Numbered from the stretch's first letter, positions 1-12,962 are shown. The stretch: DNA of 64,000 nucleotides from Anoplolepis gracilipes (GCF_047496725.1 NC_132978.1:10878501-10942500), one strand, 5' to 3'. Notes: generated by a model not told the origin, from the letters alone. Numbers and translations are program-made.

Positions 1-479
1 ATTGCCACCGCGGTTGTTAATCTATCGTTTTTGCTCTAGTTGGTCGAGGTCAAACGTGTCGTGATGTATTTTCTTTCTAGCAAGGCCGCGATAAATTCTC
101 GTTACGTCCAACCTGCCATCTTGTAACTCCGCGGCTAGCGCGAACTTGCACGGGTCGCAGCAAATCTTCGTAACAAATGGATTTGTGGTTGCGCTATGGC
201 CGATAAACGCGATTCCCACGACGGTTGAGTTAAAATGAAGAGGTAAGCGTGGAGGAGAAAATGTGCATGTCCAGAACGAACGCGTCCTGGGTCCTTTGGA
301 GATCGGTCGGTCGGTCCGGAATGCGCGATCTATCTTGTTTTGTCTTGACGCGATATATCGGTCGACTCGCGCTCGATCTTCATAATCAAATTCTTATATA
401 AGTGAGCGCGAGATGCGTCGGGGGCAACATTTTTCTCCGGGTCTCTTCGAAAGTATATGCAACCTTCATCCGTCTTGTT
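1..479 (-). other. GC-richer island with a long stop-free minus frame
   Basis: Read on the minus strand, one frame stays open from about 394 down to a TAG near 22, roughly 120 codons. It has no in-frame ATG; the first permissive start is a GTG at 219. The last 65 codons have a mixed composition with two close cysteine pairs and an acidic C-terminal end. A perfect palindrome CTTATATAAG at 393-402 looks like a TATA box on either strand, just upstream of this frame. I do not recognise the peptide. It could be an exon, but GC-rich DNA gives such frames by chance. Confidence 0.12.
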
Positions 480-686
480 TTATCTGCGGATGCTCTTTCC
501 ACGATTCTCTGCGCAAGCGCGCAATGTTGATGAAATGTCAAGCAGCTTGATATCCTTATGATTAATGCCAAGTCTGATAAATAACTCTCTCATTTCTGAT
601 GAAGAGTGCTCGCACGTGCCTCGCGCAATCTCCCGGACGTGGACGATGTGAGTGTCGGCTGACGTAGACTTTGCGGAAGCGAGCAT
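480..686 (-). other. Candidate small ORF, 68 codons, coding unproven
   Basis: This ATG-initiated frame runs from 686 to a TAA at 480. Composition is balanced (His, Glu, Asp, Arg, Cys), unlike the Lys/Asn/Ile/Phe-rich frames produced by the AT-rich background. It begins MLASAKSTSADTH and ends with a basic GKSIRR tail. No signal peptide, membrane segment or known domain is visible. The start context (actgtATGC) is poor. It lies in the same GC-richer island as the open frame at 22-394 and on the same strand, so the two could be exons of one transcript, but no convincing splice pair was found between them. Confidence 0.12.
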
Positions 687-2930
687 ACAGTCGCTTTTGT
701 AAACTCCTCGTATACTCGTGTACTATTGTATTTTGATATAAAAATAAATTATATTATTTCTTGATCGATAAAGCAGTTATATGTTGATGTGTTATTAATT
801 ATTATTCGTGCGAAAAAAAGTGCGCTATCAATTTATACGAATAACATTCCTATATTTCGGACAAATTTCTTGAAGACCCGTTTCATTGTTCTAATTAATA
901 TTTAAAAAAAAATCAAATTTTACAATCACACGAGAGGAAAAATGTCTTTTAAAATAACCACTCATGTTTCCAGCTCGCTTGCAAAATCGCGAAATGAAAT
1001 TCTCTTTTTGTACATTCGCGCTATGCTTCTCGTTAATTTGTGACGCTCTCTCAACTCGATCAATATTCCAAGCGGTTGCACGATTGAAACTAAATTTAGC
1101 TCAATGCGCAGATGTGATCTTCTCTTTAGACTTCTCTAAAGAGCCAGCAGAGCGGAATCGCATTCTCCCCCGCGGCGCTGCAAAAGGTGTCAGATAGGGA
1201 GAAGGAAGGAGAGATGGACAGTGGAACCGCGGAATTGCACGAATCGGTCATCCGTCGGCAGTTCACGACATGTGAACTGTAAATTGTGGCGTCGTAGCCG
1301 CGACGTTCCACTCGAGTTCGTAATGCAAACGCAATCTAACTAAGGTCAGCGAACGCTGCTTTGTAGGCACTGATTCGGAATTAATGTCAGTTTAACAATC
1401 TGTTCAACACTGTCTAAATTCTCACGTTGTTAGGCTTACAGGTTGATATTTAAAGGAGATCGATCGATTAAAATTTAAAGAGAAAACTGACATATTGTAC
1501 GGATGAAATAAATATTTTAATCTAAATTTCTGACTTTGGAGATTAGAATTTTATAACTTGACATCATTATGAAAAATAAATTTCTATACAATTTTTTAAT
1601 TTCTTTATTTTATATAAGTAGATGAAACTTTATAGAAAAATTAAAGAAATTTTTCAAGTGTCGTCAATGTAAATTAAGAATCAGCTGGTGTAAATTTGTT
1701 ATTATTTGTTCGAGTAGAAAAACGCGGATGCACACACGTGTAAATAGCCGTGAGAACGATCAAAGGGAGCGCAAAATTATTCCACTTCTCATGAGGGATA
1801 TGTTTCTCCTAATTCCGCAAAGGGCGTTAGTTGGCTTCTGGAAAGTAAATTGCGAAATTACGGAGTGCGGACCTTGCTTTGACATTATCCGATTGAGATA
1901 CGTTTATCTTTTGGCCGCAAAAGCTGCTGCGTTTCCTATTCAGAGACAAATTTCTAAGTGATACGCGTACACGTCACGATGGCAATACATATAGCATAGA
2001 GATTTTTATATCACAAATTTTTAATGACTGAAACTAAATACAATTATCAACATCAATATATAACTGCCACTGACAGATTACATACTGAAAATAGATAAAT
2101 ATTTATAGTAAACGCGATGTGCACGCAGCAAAATCTCGACATAAATTACATTTACCATATTATCGATGTTTTTTATATAAAATTTTCAGTTCCAATTTTA
2201 GAATAATGAAAAATCCAATACGTTTGTCGAAACTATATTTTTTAAAGCCTTTCCAGCTCTATACAATTAATTACTTTCTCTTAATTTCATAAATAAAGTT
2301 TCTTCAATTTTTAATTTAGTTCACCTTTACATTTTAATTTATACATTTATTTTAATTTATATTTGTATTATTATGAAAATAAGGAATTGTATACGAGAGG
2401 GGAAATTGTATGGATTTCAATGAAACTTGGGAAATTGCGTGCTTCATTGCGCAGTGTGTTTTTCCACACAGAAAATAGATTGCAATCTGGCGATCCTTTG
2501 AGCTCGCCAATTCGAGGCAGAGACAACCGAGATTTCACGACCAAGATATTCTAGACGGGGCATTAAAATACAGCATACCGTAAGCGCCGTAGTAAGATGC
2601 TTCTCGACTTTGCGGTTCTCGTGTTTGCCGAGAGGCGGGGGGCTCTCATGCTATTACACCGAGCATGGAATTACTGTAAGCTGGTCGGTGATGTTTATAA
2701 CTGCTGCGGATTTAATCCCGCCTGTTATATGCCGCATCCCGCGGGCTTGCAACGAGTTTCACAAGCCATGCGTATCCTTTGACTCCTATCGTGGATTTAA
2801 GCAACTCATCGTTTTACACAGCCGCATTGTCGTCGTGAAGTTAACGAATATATAGAACCTGGAAACTTTTCTTCCATTCCTGAAATGTTTTCTGTCAGTT
2901 TTTTATTTTACATCGCTCACATATCTATAT
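687..2930. other. AT-rich non-coding stretch
   Basis: Nothing supportable as a gene was seen. The stretch is AT-rich DNA with short homopurine and homopyrimidine runs. Around 960-1,320 and 2,590-2,850 it is somewhat richer in GC, with short open frames on both strands and no splice context. Confidence 0.5.
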
Positions 2931-2950
2931 TTATTATTATTATTATTATT
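2931..2950. repeat. (TTA)n microsatellite
   Basis: About seven uninterrupted TTA units, followed by a short A run. Confidence 0.85.
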
Positions 2951-3258
2951 GAAAAAAAAACAATGTAAAAAATGAATGAAATTGTATCGAGATATCCGTA
3001 GAAAGTTTGAAACAAATAACTGATTAATCGGACGCGATATAAATTGCCTTGAAAGTCTTGGATAGCGTCGATAACCCGTTCTCTCAGACTGTTACGTTTA
3101 TATTGGATCACTTGAATTACAATCCACGCATTACACGGAGATCCAGCGATTCGGCATGAGAGTGATTCGAACGAATGCGACGAATCGATCTCGTTGGAAT
3201 CGAGTCAATTTAAATATGCCAATCCTTGCCCCGTCACCGTCCTTGTGCATGCAGACAG

Positions 3259-3281
3259 ACACACACACACACACACACTCT

Positions 3282-3322
<41 letters not shown>
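3259..3322. repeat. Compound (AC)n / (AT)n microsatellite
   Basis: (AC)10 at 3,259-3,278 is separated by tctcac from (AT)19 at 3,285-3,322. The frame MRVIRTNATNRS and its neighbours that cross it are translations of this repeat. Confidence 0.95.
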
Positions 3323-3328
<6 letters not shown>

Positions 3329-6300
3329 GTGCACGTTCTACCACACATAAAAGACAGCTATATTATATATCGTAGAAACTCTCGATTTGCGATCAAATAT
3401 GGCGAGACGCGACGCGACGATGCGGCGTGTTCCGATTTTCATTTCGTCCGAACGTGTACCGTCAAACGCAAACTTTCATTCCAGCCTCGCCAGCTTTAAA
3501 TTGAACCCCTAATCGGACATTGGAATCTTGCGAACCCTTACTCTCTTCTTTGCACGAACGCGAAGCGGCTGCAACTGGGAAACGTCACTTCCATCCGTTG
3601 CATCTCTTTCTCTTTTTCACTTCTTAACCACTTTTCTCTCTCTTTCTCCCTTTCTTGCACAATCCATCTATTTCTCCGCATCGAGTGTAAATCCTTCTTT
3701 GAGATGGAGCTAATTAACAAAATAGCGTATTCCATTAATGAAATCACAATCAACGCGGTAACATGGCTGGGACAATATTTCGCAGTGCGACATTTTTTAT
3801 ATTTTATTAGTGGATTATAGAGAGAAATTAGAGAATATTATATAAAGCTTCTTTCCTATATTTTATTTCTGTACATTCTCTGGGGCGTGAATTATACATT
3901 TTTTCATCGAGAAAAATTTTTATCTATAAAAGAAGATTTGATTGACAGCTGCGGTTTTTTCAATGGTATCTTCGGCACGTCTATACCGGTGTACGAGTAA
4001 TAGTGAAAAACGTTTTTTCAACAAACCATATGTGTCACATACCGAAATATAAAAGTGTAAAATACACTCACCATGAACTCGTAAAATAGTGAAAATATAG
4101 TACGACCAATAAAATTCATAAAAAATTTTGAAATTATATTCGAAAAATGACATTCGATGAATTTTAATATAAAAATTTCCCATCTATTAATTTGATTTCT
4201 AAAAATTCTTCTTTTTAAGAGAAAGAAAATTTTGTCCGAGTTAATTTAGATAAGGCATTTATTTGGTAATTACAAAAGTTGATGCACATTGAATAATTAA
4301 ACGAGTATTATATTGCAAACTGAAAAGGGCTTATGTCAATGCTTGCAGTTAATCCTTTCCGAGCATGATAGACTCCGGTGCATTTCATTCTGCTAGACAG
4401 TCGGTCGATATTAGTCAGTCGGTTGGCTGCCAACGAACAGGATAAGCGCACCGAGCAAAATTAAACAAAATAGAACTTGCACGCATTTGTCTCTCTCTCC
4501 CGAGGGTTAACTACCGTCTGCTGACCTCCGTTTATTTGCTCGTTTATTTACTCAGTGTTGGTAGCGTTGCATACAGGACCATGATTGTGGCAAGTCTCTT
4601 GAATGCGATTTCAATTTTGGAACGTATTACATTTCGCGAAGCAGGCTGAATACATTTAAGAACACTTGGGCAAGATTATTTATTATATCTTGAAAAAATA
4701 TATTAACTTGAATAGTAATTACGTAACTATAATATACACATATACATAAATATGATTTATTGTTGATCGTAAATTTACATGATACAATTTATGTTTTTCT
4801 GTGCATTTCTCTCATTTGAAAGTTTAAATTCAAAATTTTTAAACTCTAATTAAAGAATATATAGGAAAGTGGAATATTAACGATCACATATGCAATTCAT
4901 ATATGTGATTGTGCAAAATTGTACAACGCTTGATATCTATATTTTCTCCTTCTTAACTCACATTTCGAGTTAAAAATTTCACGTGTAAACAGAATGCTTG
5001 ATGGCCATTTGTCTTCAGAACGTTTTCCTAATCCGTTTTTCTCCAAATTGTTTCCGAATCATTCCGATGTTAATGTCCTCGTAACGACGAGATTATCGGT
5101 TCTTAATCGCGCTTATTTACAATACAACTGTGGATTTTAGGTGAGACTTATCTACTTGAGGGATATACAATCGGCTAATGGAAAAGAAGCGCGAAGGACG
5201 AGACTGCGAAGGAAATGAAAATACGATTGAAAGTGGCTGTAGAATGGGATATTTTCTTTTCGTTTTCTTTTCCGCGCGTTTTCCATTCGTCTTCTCTCTT
5301 TCCTTACTTGTCGTGGTTTCGATATACATACACACACGTACGATACACGCAAAGACCCACTTTCCGATACCGCATGTCGTCGGTCAAAAACGTATGGTCG
5401 GATTTTCGAGCTGTCGGAAGACGAACGAATGTGGCGATGGCGCATTTAAAGTTTCGTATTTGCCCGTTCTTTCGGGATTAAGCTTTATCGTGTCACGAAG
5501 AAAATTTTCAGAGATAAAACGCAATCTCTTAACGTTCAATTTAATATGATTTACGGTCCATTGAGTAGAATGCTGATATCAAATCTCATTCAACCAACTA
5601 TGTCGCTTCTTTATGGCATTAGCAATTAGAGCGATTATTGTTGTTACGTCGATAATGCCCTAATTCGAATGCGTTATCAACTGCATTTAATGGAAATGCG
5701 CTATAATTAGAATATTGTGCCTTTATCGCAATGAATCGTGCAGAATTATGTGAATAGAGATTCATGCACATATTTTATAATCGCCAAAATGAAATACATC
5801 TGATGACAATCTTTTTAATTATAAAAGTTTTTAAGAAAGGATTAATGTTTTTCACAGAGAATATTTCATTTTATTTAAACTAGGTGATATATTTTATATA
5901 ATGATTAAAGATCAATTTAATGTTTGGATTTTATACGCTACAAAATGATTACGAGTAAACGAGGTTAATGTATGCGCTTATCGTTAGTCGTGCAAATACC
6001 ACGAGCGCAAGTAATCCGCATTTTAATCCGTTCGACAAAAACTGAATGTTCACGCTGCTGGTTAGCGTAAGCCAGATTAAGCCGCATTATTTTTATGCGA
6101 AATACCGGAAGATTGAATGGACGAGAAGCAACGCCGAGATGTTTTATGAGGATTACCTACTTGTAAGGACGGAGTGAAATGAAAATTTCTCGCGTATAAA
6201 CGGGATAATCGCACATTGACAAATTCTTTAGCTTAAATCGACTTGGAGGTGATCATAGAACCTGCGAATGAATAAATCCGGATGCTATCGTTGCTCACAA

Positions 6301-6624
6301 TTATATACGAGCGGTGTATAAATCGATCTCGACAACACGCAAACTTTGGGCGATCAATCGACAAAGCGAAACGCCTGCCTGCCTGTCTGTCTATTCGTAG
6401 TCCATTCACAATCTATACCTGTATGGATCACGATCGTGATCGTAATCGCGGCGGACCGCTCATGCGAGCAGATTTGCCTCGTGCCTATTCCTATTATTTG
6501 CGTCAGTGATTGTAGACCACATGGCAAGACCATCGGGCAATAAATCGATCTATCCGCCAATTCCGCTTCGATCAGCTGACGCCGAATTGCTCCCGAATAC
6601 GATTTTATCAGAATTCTATAAAGG
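3323..6624. other. Non-coding, mixed composition
   Basis: There is a pyrimidine-rich tract at about 3,590-3,680, an AT-rich block at 3,780-4,330, and a mixed block at 5,110-5,560 with overlapping frames on both strands. None of these frames has protein-like composition. TAG|GTGAGA at 5,138-5,146 resembles a weak acceptor joined to a donor, but its polypyrimidine tract is poor. No gene is supported. Confidence 0.45.

Positions 6625-6690
<66 letters not shown>
6625..6690. repeat. (CT)n microsatellite
   Basis: A near-perfect CT dinucleotide tract of 66 bp, with one T interruption near each end. It encodes the Ser-Leu run in the frame starting at 6,506, which is not a gene. Confidence 0.95.
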
Positions 6691-6692
<2 letters not shown>

Positions 6693-6862
6693 TTATGCGT
6701 GTATAATTTCATTCCTCTTGCATCTTCAATGTTCTATTTTCCTCCTCTCCTCTCCTCACATATTTGGCTGATATTTTATAATATACATTAGCGTGTGCCT
6801 CCTAGCACCTTATAAATCAATTTTTGTGTACTGTCTCCTGAATCGAATTTAAGTGTCTCAGC
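6691..6862. other. Short non-coding spacer
   Basis: AT-rich and pyrimidine-rich spacer between two simple repeats. No signal seen. Confidence 0.5.
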
Positions 6863-6892
6863 GGGATCGGGATCGGGATCGGGATCGGGACC
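6863..6892. repeat. GGGATC hexamer minisatellite, five units
   Basis: Four perfect GGGATC units are followed by one GGGACC, then a CGGCGGCCGC-like GC-rich junction. It translates as an Arg-Asp repeat, which accounts for the frame at 6,853-7,077. Confidence 0.9.
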
Positions 6893-7254
6893 GGCGGCCG
6901 CAGACGCGGGACAGGGAAACGCTTTTGAATACAAAACAAATTCGATCTTCGTATCGTTTCGCCGGCGGTTACAAGTGTCCTCTTATAAAATCTGTTTCCA
7001 AGGATATTGTTGCTCGAAGTCCCGCGGTGGACGACTATATGGCAAACTCATATTGTTCGAGACAAGCATCGATTTGAATGCAACACCGTGTCACGGGGGA
7101 CTCTCGCTCGCGTTTCTTCTCCAATAAAATCGATAATGGTGTTTTCAGCTTTAAGAGGGATTGAAAATAAAGAAGATATTACGCGATGAGAGACGGACGA
7201 TATCAATGCTGGAAATCGTACAATATTTCAATGATAATTGAATATGATAAATTT
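6893..7254. other. Non-coding, mildly GC-rich
   Basis: Short frames only. Nothing recognisable. Confidence 0.45.
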
Positions 7255-7299
7255 CGCATATAAATTACGCATAGCGTACGCTGCTTTAATTTATATGCG
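7255..7299. repeat. 45-nt hairpin with perfect 13-bp stem
   Basis: CGCATATAAATTA at 7,255-7,267 pairs perfectly with TAATTTATATGCG at 7,287-7,299. The loop contains the palindrome AGCGTACGCT, which can extend the fold, so nearly the whole 45 nt can pair. A partial third copy (gcgcatataa) follows at about 7,302. It could be a transposon relic or a structured RNA. No target duplication is visible. Confidence 0.6.
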
Positions 7300-8225
7300 C
7301 AGCGCATATAATCTAAATAATATATTATAAATTTTATTTAATTATACACTTTTATATATTTTTTGACTGATTCTCATATATCAATATACGTATTAACTCA
7401 CGTATATTGCACGTTGATGAATCCTTTAGAGTCATTAACAAAGAGATATCACCCGCAGAATGAAATTTATCAGTCGCATTAACATGCGGCATTCACATAA
7501 TTGGTGTAATCTCGCCATTGGAATTACGCCCAAAAGGGTTGCTGCGCACCATTCGCGTTGTTCGAGAAGGGGTATAATTGTGCTAGTTACACGATACAAT
7601 GAATGATGATACTCGTGAAGAGGGATGAAGAGAGAAAGGAGAGAGGAGATTTGACTAAGCGCGCAACCCGATATTCCTAGAAGAGGGATGGGAAGCTGCT
7701 TTCCATTCGTACGAGAATTAATCATCTATTATGTATATTATTCGCCATCTGATAAAGGCATATCGTTCGTAATTACTTTACAAATTGTGAACTTTCATGC
7801 GGTATCGTACAACATTATCGCTCATCCAACGAAAATCGATAAATGCATGTATACGTCAAATTAATGGAGTGTGCAAAATAACATTAACGAAGCAAGATAA
7901 CTCTGAATCATTTCATTGCGCGCGCGGCTCTGCGTTCGCATTAACGCAATCCGATTAGTTTATTCCGTTTAATTAATTCGCTGTTACTCAAAGATACCGT
8001 CGACAGCTTAATAATCCGCGAGATTCTCCATTATCCGCGTGTTTCTGGCGCACCGCACAATAAAGATATGGCGGTATCGTCCTTCGGCCACATTTTACAA
8101 GATTCGTGTAAAATAGGGCGGGTAATCCGCGATATCATTGTTACCGCGAAAGCACACCGCGCGAATATTATATTACGTCGGCGAACACAAGAACTCTGGT
8201 CGTTCTTTCGAGTAGAAACTACACG

Positions 8226-8230
<5 letters not shown>
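7300..8230. other. Non-coding; short frames on both strands
   Basis: AT-rich to about 7,440, then mixed. The 82-codon frame at 8,068-8,316 has a plausible first 50 residues but runs into the GA repeat. The minus frame at 7,435-7,725 shows no domain. No gene is supported. Confidence 0.4.
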
Positions 8231-8263
<33 letters not shown>

Positions 8264-8299
8264 CAGAGGGGGAGGGGGAGGGAGAGAAAGGGAGAGAAC
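8231..8299. repeat. (AG)15 and purine tract with G-quadruplex potential
   Basis: (AG)15 at 8,231-8,260 leads into a G-rich purine tract. At 8,268-8,292 four G-runs (5, 5, 3 and 3 Gs) are separated by loops of 1, 1 and 7 nt, fitting an intramolecular G-quadruplex on the + strand. The polypurine strand could also form a triplex (H-DNA). Confidence 0.75.
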
Positions 8300-10425
8300 T
8301 CGTATTACCTCGCTAAACATGGTCGAGCATCGCGCTCCGAGTCGGACAAAGTCGGTGTCCCGCGTCTCTCGTAATTGCATACGTTTTCGCATTGTAGTAA
8401 TCCGCTTTGAACAGACACACGGAACAACGTACTGCTCTTTGTAAGATGTTCCGCATTATATTTCAATTTGGAGGTGCCGCCTTTTTTTTCCACGCATACG
8501 TACATTTGCATAGTAACATTTATTTTAATCATGAAAACGTATTAATCGTAACTGTTATGATTACTATTACGTCGCTTGATATTATGAGCACACTATGTAT
8601 TTTTGCGAGAAAGAAAAAAGTAACACGACCGTTATTTACACGCGTATGATGTTAATGGATACGTGAGACTTTAAAAAAATCAAAGAAACGAGAAACAAGA
8701 AACTGATCACGCGAGGCTGACACGTCGAATCAATTTCCGATTCGTTGTAGTATCCGAACGATAGACGAGCGAACTGAGAGTGCATCTTTTGAATTTGTAT
8801 CTGGTTGTTTAGAATAGAAAATGATCCCTCGTTTGGCTTCATATAGGTATTTTATTTGTGAGAAAAGTGAAAAAAAAGAGGGACTCGTAATGTGTCGATA
8901 TGAATAATCAATGACTATCGAAATATAATACCTACTATAAAATTCATCTGACAGGTATGTTTGAACTCTCTTGTTAGAAGAGACGCGAGACACATCGCGT
9001 CGCGATGGAAATATCATATTCTCCTGTCACATTCTCAAAACAAACATGTTTGGGCGATTTTCCTTCACACACTCCACACTCTTGTCATCCACACGTGTCT
9101 CCACGTGTCAGTGTATACGCATAAATATGTAACGTTGCACGTCTGCGATTTTCCTTACACGTCGTGCGCGTTACAAGGATATTAACACGTTGTAACAAGC
9201 ACCCATTGTCGAATAGCGTGTACGTGATGTGCGTGTACAAATTGAATGAGATGCGCGCGCGGACGCATGTACTCGCCAAGCGAAAGCTTGGCAAAATAGT
9301 TAACGGCATGCATTCGAAACATGTACACTCGCTGTCATAAATACTTGCTTCTCGTTACTTCATAGATAGCTCTCCAATTTAGAAATAGTCCTAATCACAA
9401 TTGTTCACAAAGACAAAATTATTTGAAAATATTACGTTTAATTACAAATATTTTTATATTAAATTTGATTGCCAAGATGACCCTTTATGAATATTAGATT
9501 TATTTTTAAATTTGTTTAGTCGATATGCAATGAGATAGTTTATGTGATTACGTATTTTGCTTCTTAATCTTATATACATATATATATATGTATATATCTG
9601 CGCTGTCGCATATACTATATATTAATGGTCAATTATTTTTAAACAGATATCTGTTAATATTAAACATTGTCTGTGCATTTTTCCAACTACGAGTAATCAT
9701 GATTTACAAGTACCTGTACATGTTGCAATCTTCCTAAAAGCGCGCAGGCATTTATGACGCCTGGTATACATCCAGGCTTCATCGCAGCGATATTACCGTC
9801 GCTGTTCTCTCTAGCTCGTTTGGGGTAGGTATGGATCCGACAGGCCGCAGGAAAACTCAGTTTCCGCGGTGCGGAAGTGACTTGAAGTCGACACAAAAGC
9901 GTCCGAGCAACCGAGCGAAAAAGTACTCTTGGCTACGGGAAATTGACGTTTTGGATTATTTAGCAACGCAAAGCGGCCCGGATGAAAAGTACTTTATGTA
10001 TTGGACAGGATTAAAACGCGTTGACAAATATTTTTATGTCTCGTTTACGTCTCATTTTCACACATTATTTCATTTGTTGCGAAATTGTTCATTTACCGCG
10101 AGATAATTCACACAAGAGTCGTCTCGTTCGAGAGAGAGCGGAATTATATTTAAAGTATAACACAATAATTTTGTATAATAATTATTATATTATTATTGCA
10201 CAAAAAACGTGTTTCAAGAGAACAGTTACAATATGCGTAATTTCAGCAAACTTAGTGATGTGCACGAGAATAAAATAGCGGGAATGAAATATTTTAATAA
10301 TATGGCGAATTAAAAATATGTTAGGCATAGAGTAAAAAAATATTTTTCATAAAAAAGAAATTAAATATATAATTATAATTTTTAATAATGACACAAGAGA
10401 CTGAAATTTGTAAAGTGGGGCTTGA
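8300..10425. other. Non-coding stretch
   Basis: Mixed to AT-rich DNA. An alternating TA palindrome lies near 9,570-9,597. The frame starting at an in-frame ATG at 9,831 has a lysine/arginine-rich first 60 residues but no recognisable motif and decays into Phe/His-rich sequence. No gene is supported. Confidence 0.4.
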
Positions 10426-10767
10426 TTAGAGTTTTACCGAGGAAAAATTGATTGCAATTTGGCCAAAGAGGATGAGACGAAAGGGAAGTGTAGGGTAAGT
10501 TGTATACATTTCTGAGATACATTTATAGAGCGGCAGTGAAGGAAGAGCGATGAAGCGGGTGCGAACATCCTGATTCTGTGACATCGGGCATTGTGACGAC
10601 GGTTTTCCCTCGTTTCCTCCGGTCCATGGGAAAAGATCCTCCACCCGGACGCTTACCCATCCGGACTTCAGCGGAAGCCGGTACAAAAGCTCGGCGGACG
10701 GACGGTGCCAAGTCGGTATGGTGTGAGAACACGAGAGGAAAACGGGAAGAATCGCCAGGAAATACAC
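10426..10767 (-). other. 113-codon open frame in a GC-rich island
   Basis: The frame opens with GTG at 10,767 and ends TAA at 10,426. The first 18 residues are hydrophobic and signal-like (VYFLAILPVFLSCS), followed by a Trp/Pro-containing middle and a hydrophobic tail. No known family is recognised. All three minus frames are largely open across 10,523-10,732, which argues that low stop density in GC-rich DNA, not selection, explains the openness. A donor-like GTAAGC lies inside the frame on the minus strand near 10,660. Confidence 0.1.
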
Positions 10768-10849
10768 GTTTCTCGACTATCTATTGCTCGGGACTGTTGT
10801 CGCGTTTTCTAACTTTGGATTTAATTTCCTTTCGCGAGTAATGTGTAGA

Positions 10850-11772
10850 GCTTGGGGATAATAAATAATTTCTAGCTATTTTAATAAATGTAATCAGTAA
10901 AACCAGCGGTTTCAGGAAAAATAAACGCTATAATTTTGAATTATATACAATATACCGAAATATATAAAACTGATTAAGTATAATAAATCGTATCTCTCGA
11001 GTTGAATTTACAAAATCTCTTACTTTCAGCATGATGCTGCTATTATGAATTTATAGTCGAAATCTCGTTGAGAAAAAAAAAGTCTAATTCATTTAATGTC
11101 CTTAAAAGATCAGACCCTTCCTAGTGTAAGCCTCATAGAGCATTCTGTATAATTTACGAATGTCTTCCGTTCTACAAATGGAGCACATCATGAAACACGT
11201 TCCGCGCAGAAGCATGGTGGGGAAAGCCAAGAGGAAGCTAGTAATTCGCGTAAGGCTGAAACAGACAGCCGGACGAATCGCTTGCACCGTGTCGCTACAC
11301 GGGTGCTTGTAGATATCGCGGTCGAAAGGTCAGGTCGGTGATAAACGAGGCCGTTAATCTGCGCCCCGGATGTAAGAAAATGAAGTTTCCTTCCCGCGCG
11401 CGCCGCGTCGCTTTGTTTCGTCGGACGCGCGCGCTTTATCCGCTGTAAATTAATCTCGACTGCCGAGCGCGTGCGTGCACCAGGTAAACCGGTAACCGCA
11501 ATTGCAGCGAGATCATCTGGGACCGCTAAATTCGACAGGAACCGGCGCGGCGGCGCTGCGGAACGTTATTAATATCGAATATCGCCTAAAACTGTTATTT
11601 GTCTCGTGATATTGCGCAAATTGATCGTATGCGAGAAAAGCGTAACGAAAATTGCTAGGCAATAGCTCGTGCAGCCAAAGCACAGTTACATTCTGTTTTG
11701 TTTTGATTGTTTCGATGTAACATGAAAATGCTTTTCAGGCTCGACTAAAATATTATTCTTTTCCTATACTTG
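10850..11772. other. Non-coding with GC-rich core
   Basis: AT-rich to about 11,100, then a CpG-rich core at about 11,340-11,560 with no long open frame. This core is the GC-rich island least explained by coding and could be regulatory. Confidence 0.4.

Positions 11773-11799
<27 letters not shown>
11773..11799. repeat. Poly(T) tract, 27 nt
   Basis: Uninterrupted T27. It could be the complement of a poly(A) tail left by a minus-strand retroposed sequence, but no recognisable retroposon body was seen beside it. Confidence 0.85.
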
Positions 11800-11806
<7 letters not shown>

Positions 11807-12630
11807 ACAGTTTTATAATAGCGTAAAAAATTGATTGATGATATTTAATTGACGGGTATATTAAGTGTTCATTTTGCATAAATGTATTCGTATATTATGA
11901 CGATTTCGTATTTTTGTTAATAATATTTATTTTATCATTTATCATTAATTTTGAAGTTTTAATGGAGAGACGTAATAATCCATAACAAATTTTCAAAACA
12001 GAACAACTTTGATAATGGCTTATCAATACTATAATATAAATGTCATTTTATTTACACATGATATAAATACAAACATATAGTCATTTGATGGATGAATTTT
12101 TGGCGCAATTAATATAATAAACGTTATATTACATGACGGTCATGTACCGTGTGATATAATATCGTGATCATATACTAAAAAATACGCTTTTAATTAAATT
12201 TAGCAAAAAAAAAAACAATATATACTGGTTGAAAACGCCAATTTAAAATATTATTAAACAGAAAACATATATATATAAAAAAAAACGGAAATGAAACAGT
12301 TTGGTCAACTATCACAAACATTAATATACAAATATTTTGCTGCCAGTGCAGTTTTAGCTTCACCTGAAAAACCATTTACCAGATATCTTTTAGAAATAAA
12401 TTCCATATGCGTGATTGTACATGTAAATATAATGTGCATGGTGAAACTTGGTTAACGAATACGCCGAATCGGACAAAATTTGATTGAATTCCTAGCCTGT
12501 ATCATATACCAAAGCGATATAAACTTCAAATTCAATTTGAGCACTCTCTGTAGTTCATTGAAACTTTACCATTTCCCAGAGTTAAATTTATATAAGACAA
12601 ATACATATAGCGTAATATATATATAAATAG

Positions 12631-12631
<1 letters not shown>
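11800..12631. other. AT-rich non-coding stretch
   Basis: Very AT-rich with only short frames. Nothing recognisable. Confidence 0.5.

Positions 12632-12678
<47 letters not shown>
12632..12678. repeat. (TA)n microsatellite
   Basis: About 47 bp of uninterrupted alternating T and A, with a shorter interrupted TA run just before it and a CT tract at 12,791-12,815. Confidence 0.95.
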
Positions 12679-12685
<7 letters not shown>

Positions 12686-12962
12686 GAATTATAAAATAAA
12701 ATTTACAATTTATTATATCTATACAATATATTTGTTTTACAAGTATTATTTTACTTTTGTAATTAAAATTTTTACATTAAAATGCAGTTTTTCTCTCTCT
12801 CTCTCTCTTTCTCTGTATTATATATATGTGTAAAATAATGTTAAAAAAGATTGTTTGATACGTTATTGGTTTTTGAAAATAGAGACTAAAGTCTGTCGTC
12901 ACGGAAGACAAGATAGATTCGTTAAGTCTCCGGGACAACGACTTTAGCTTCTTCTTCTTCAG

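Noticed and set aside
10490..10506. Donor-like GGGTAAGTTG on the + strand
   Set aside because: No acceptor or open frame upstream supports an exon ending here.
11773..11799. Poly(T) as the tail of a minus-strand retroposon
   Set aside because: No recognisable retroposon body or target duplication was found next to it. The same applies to 22,291 and 57,514.
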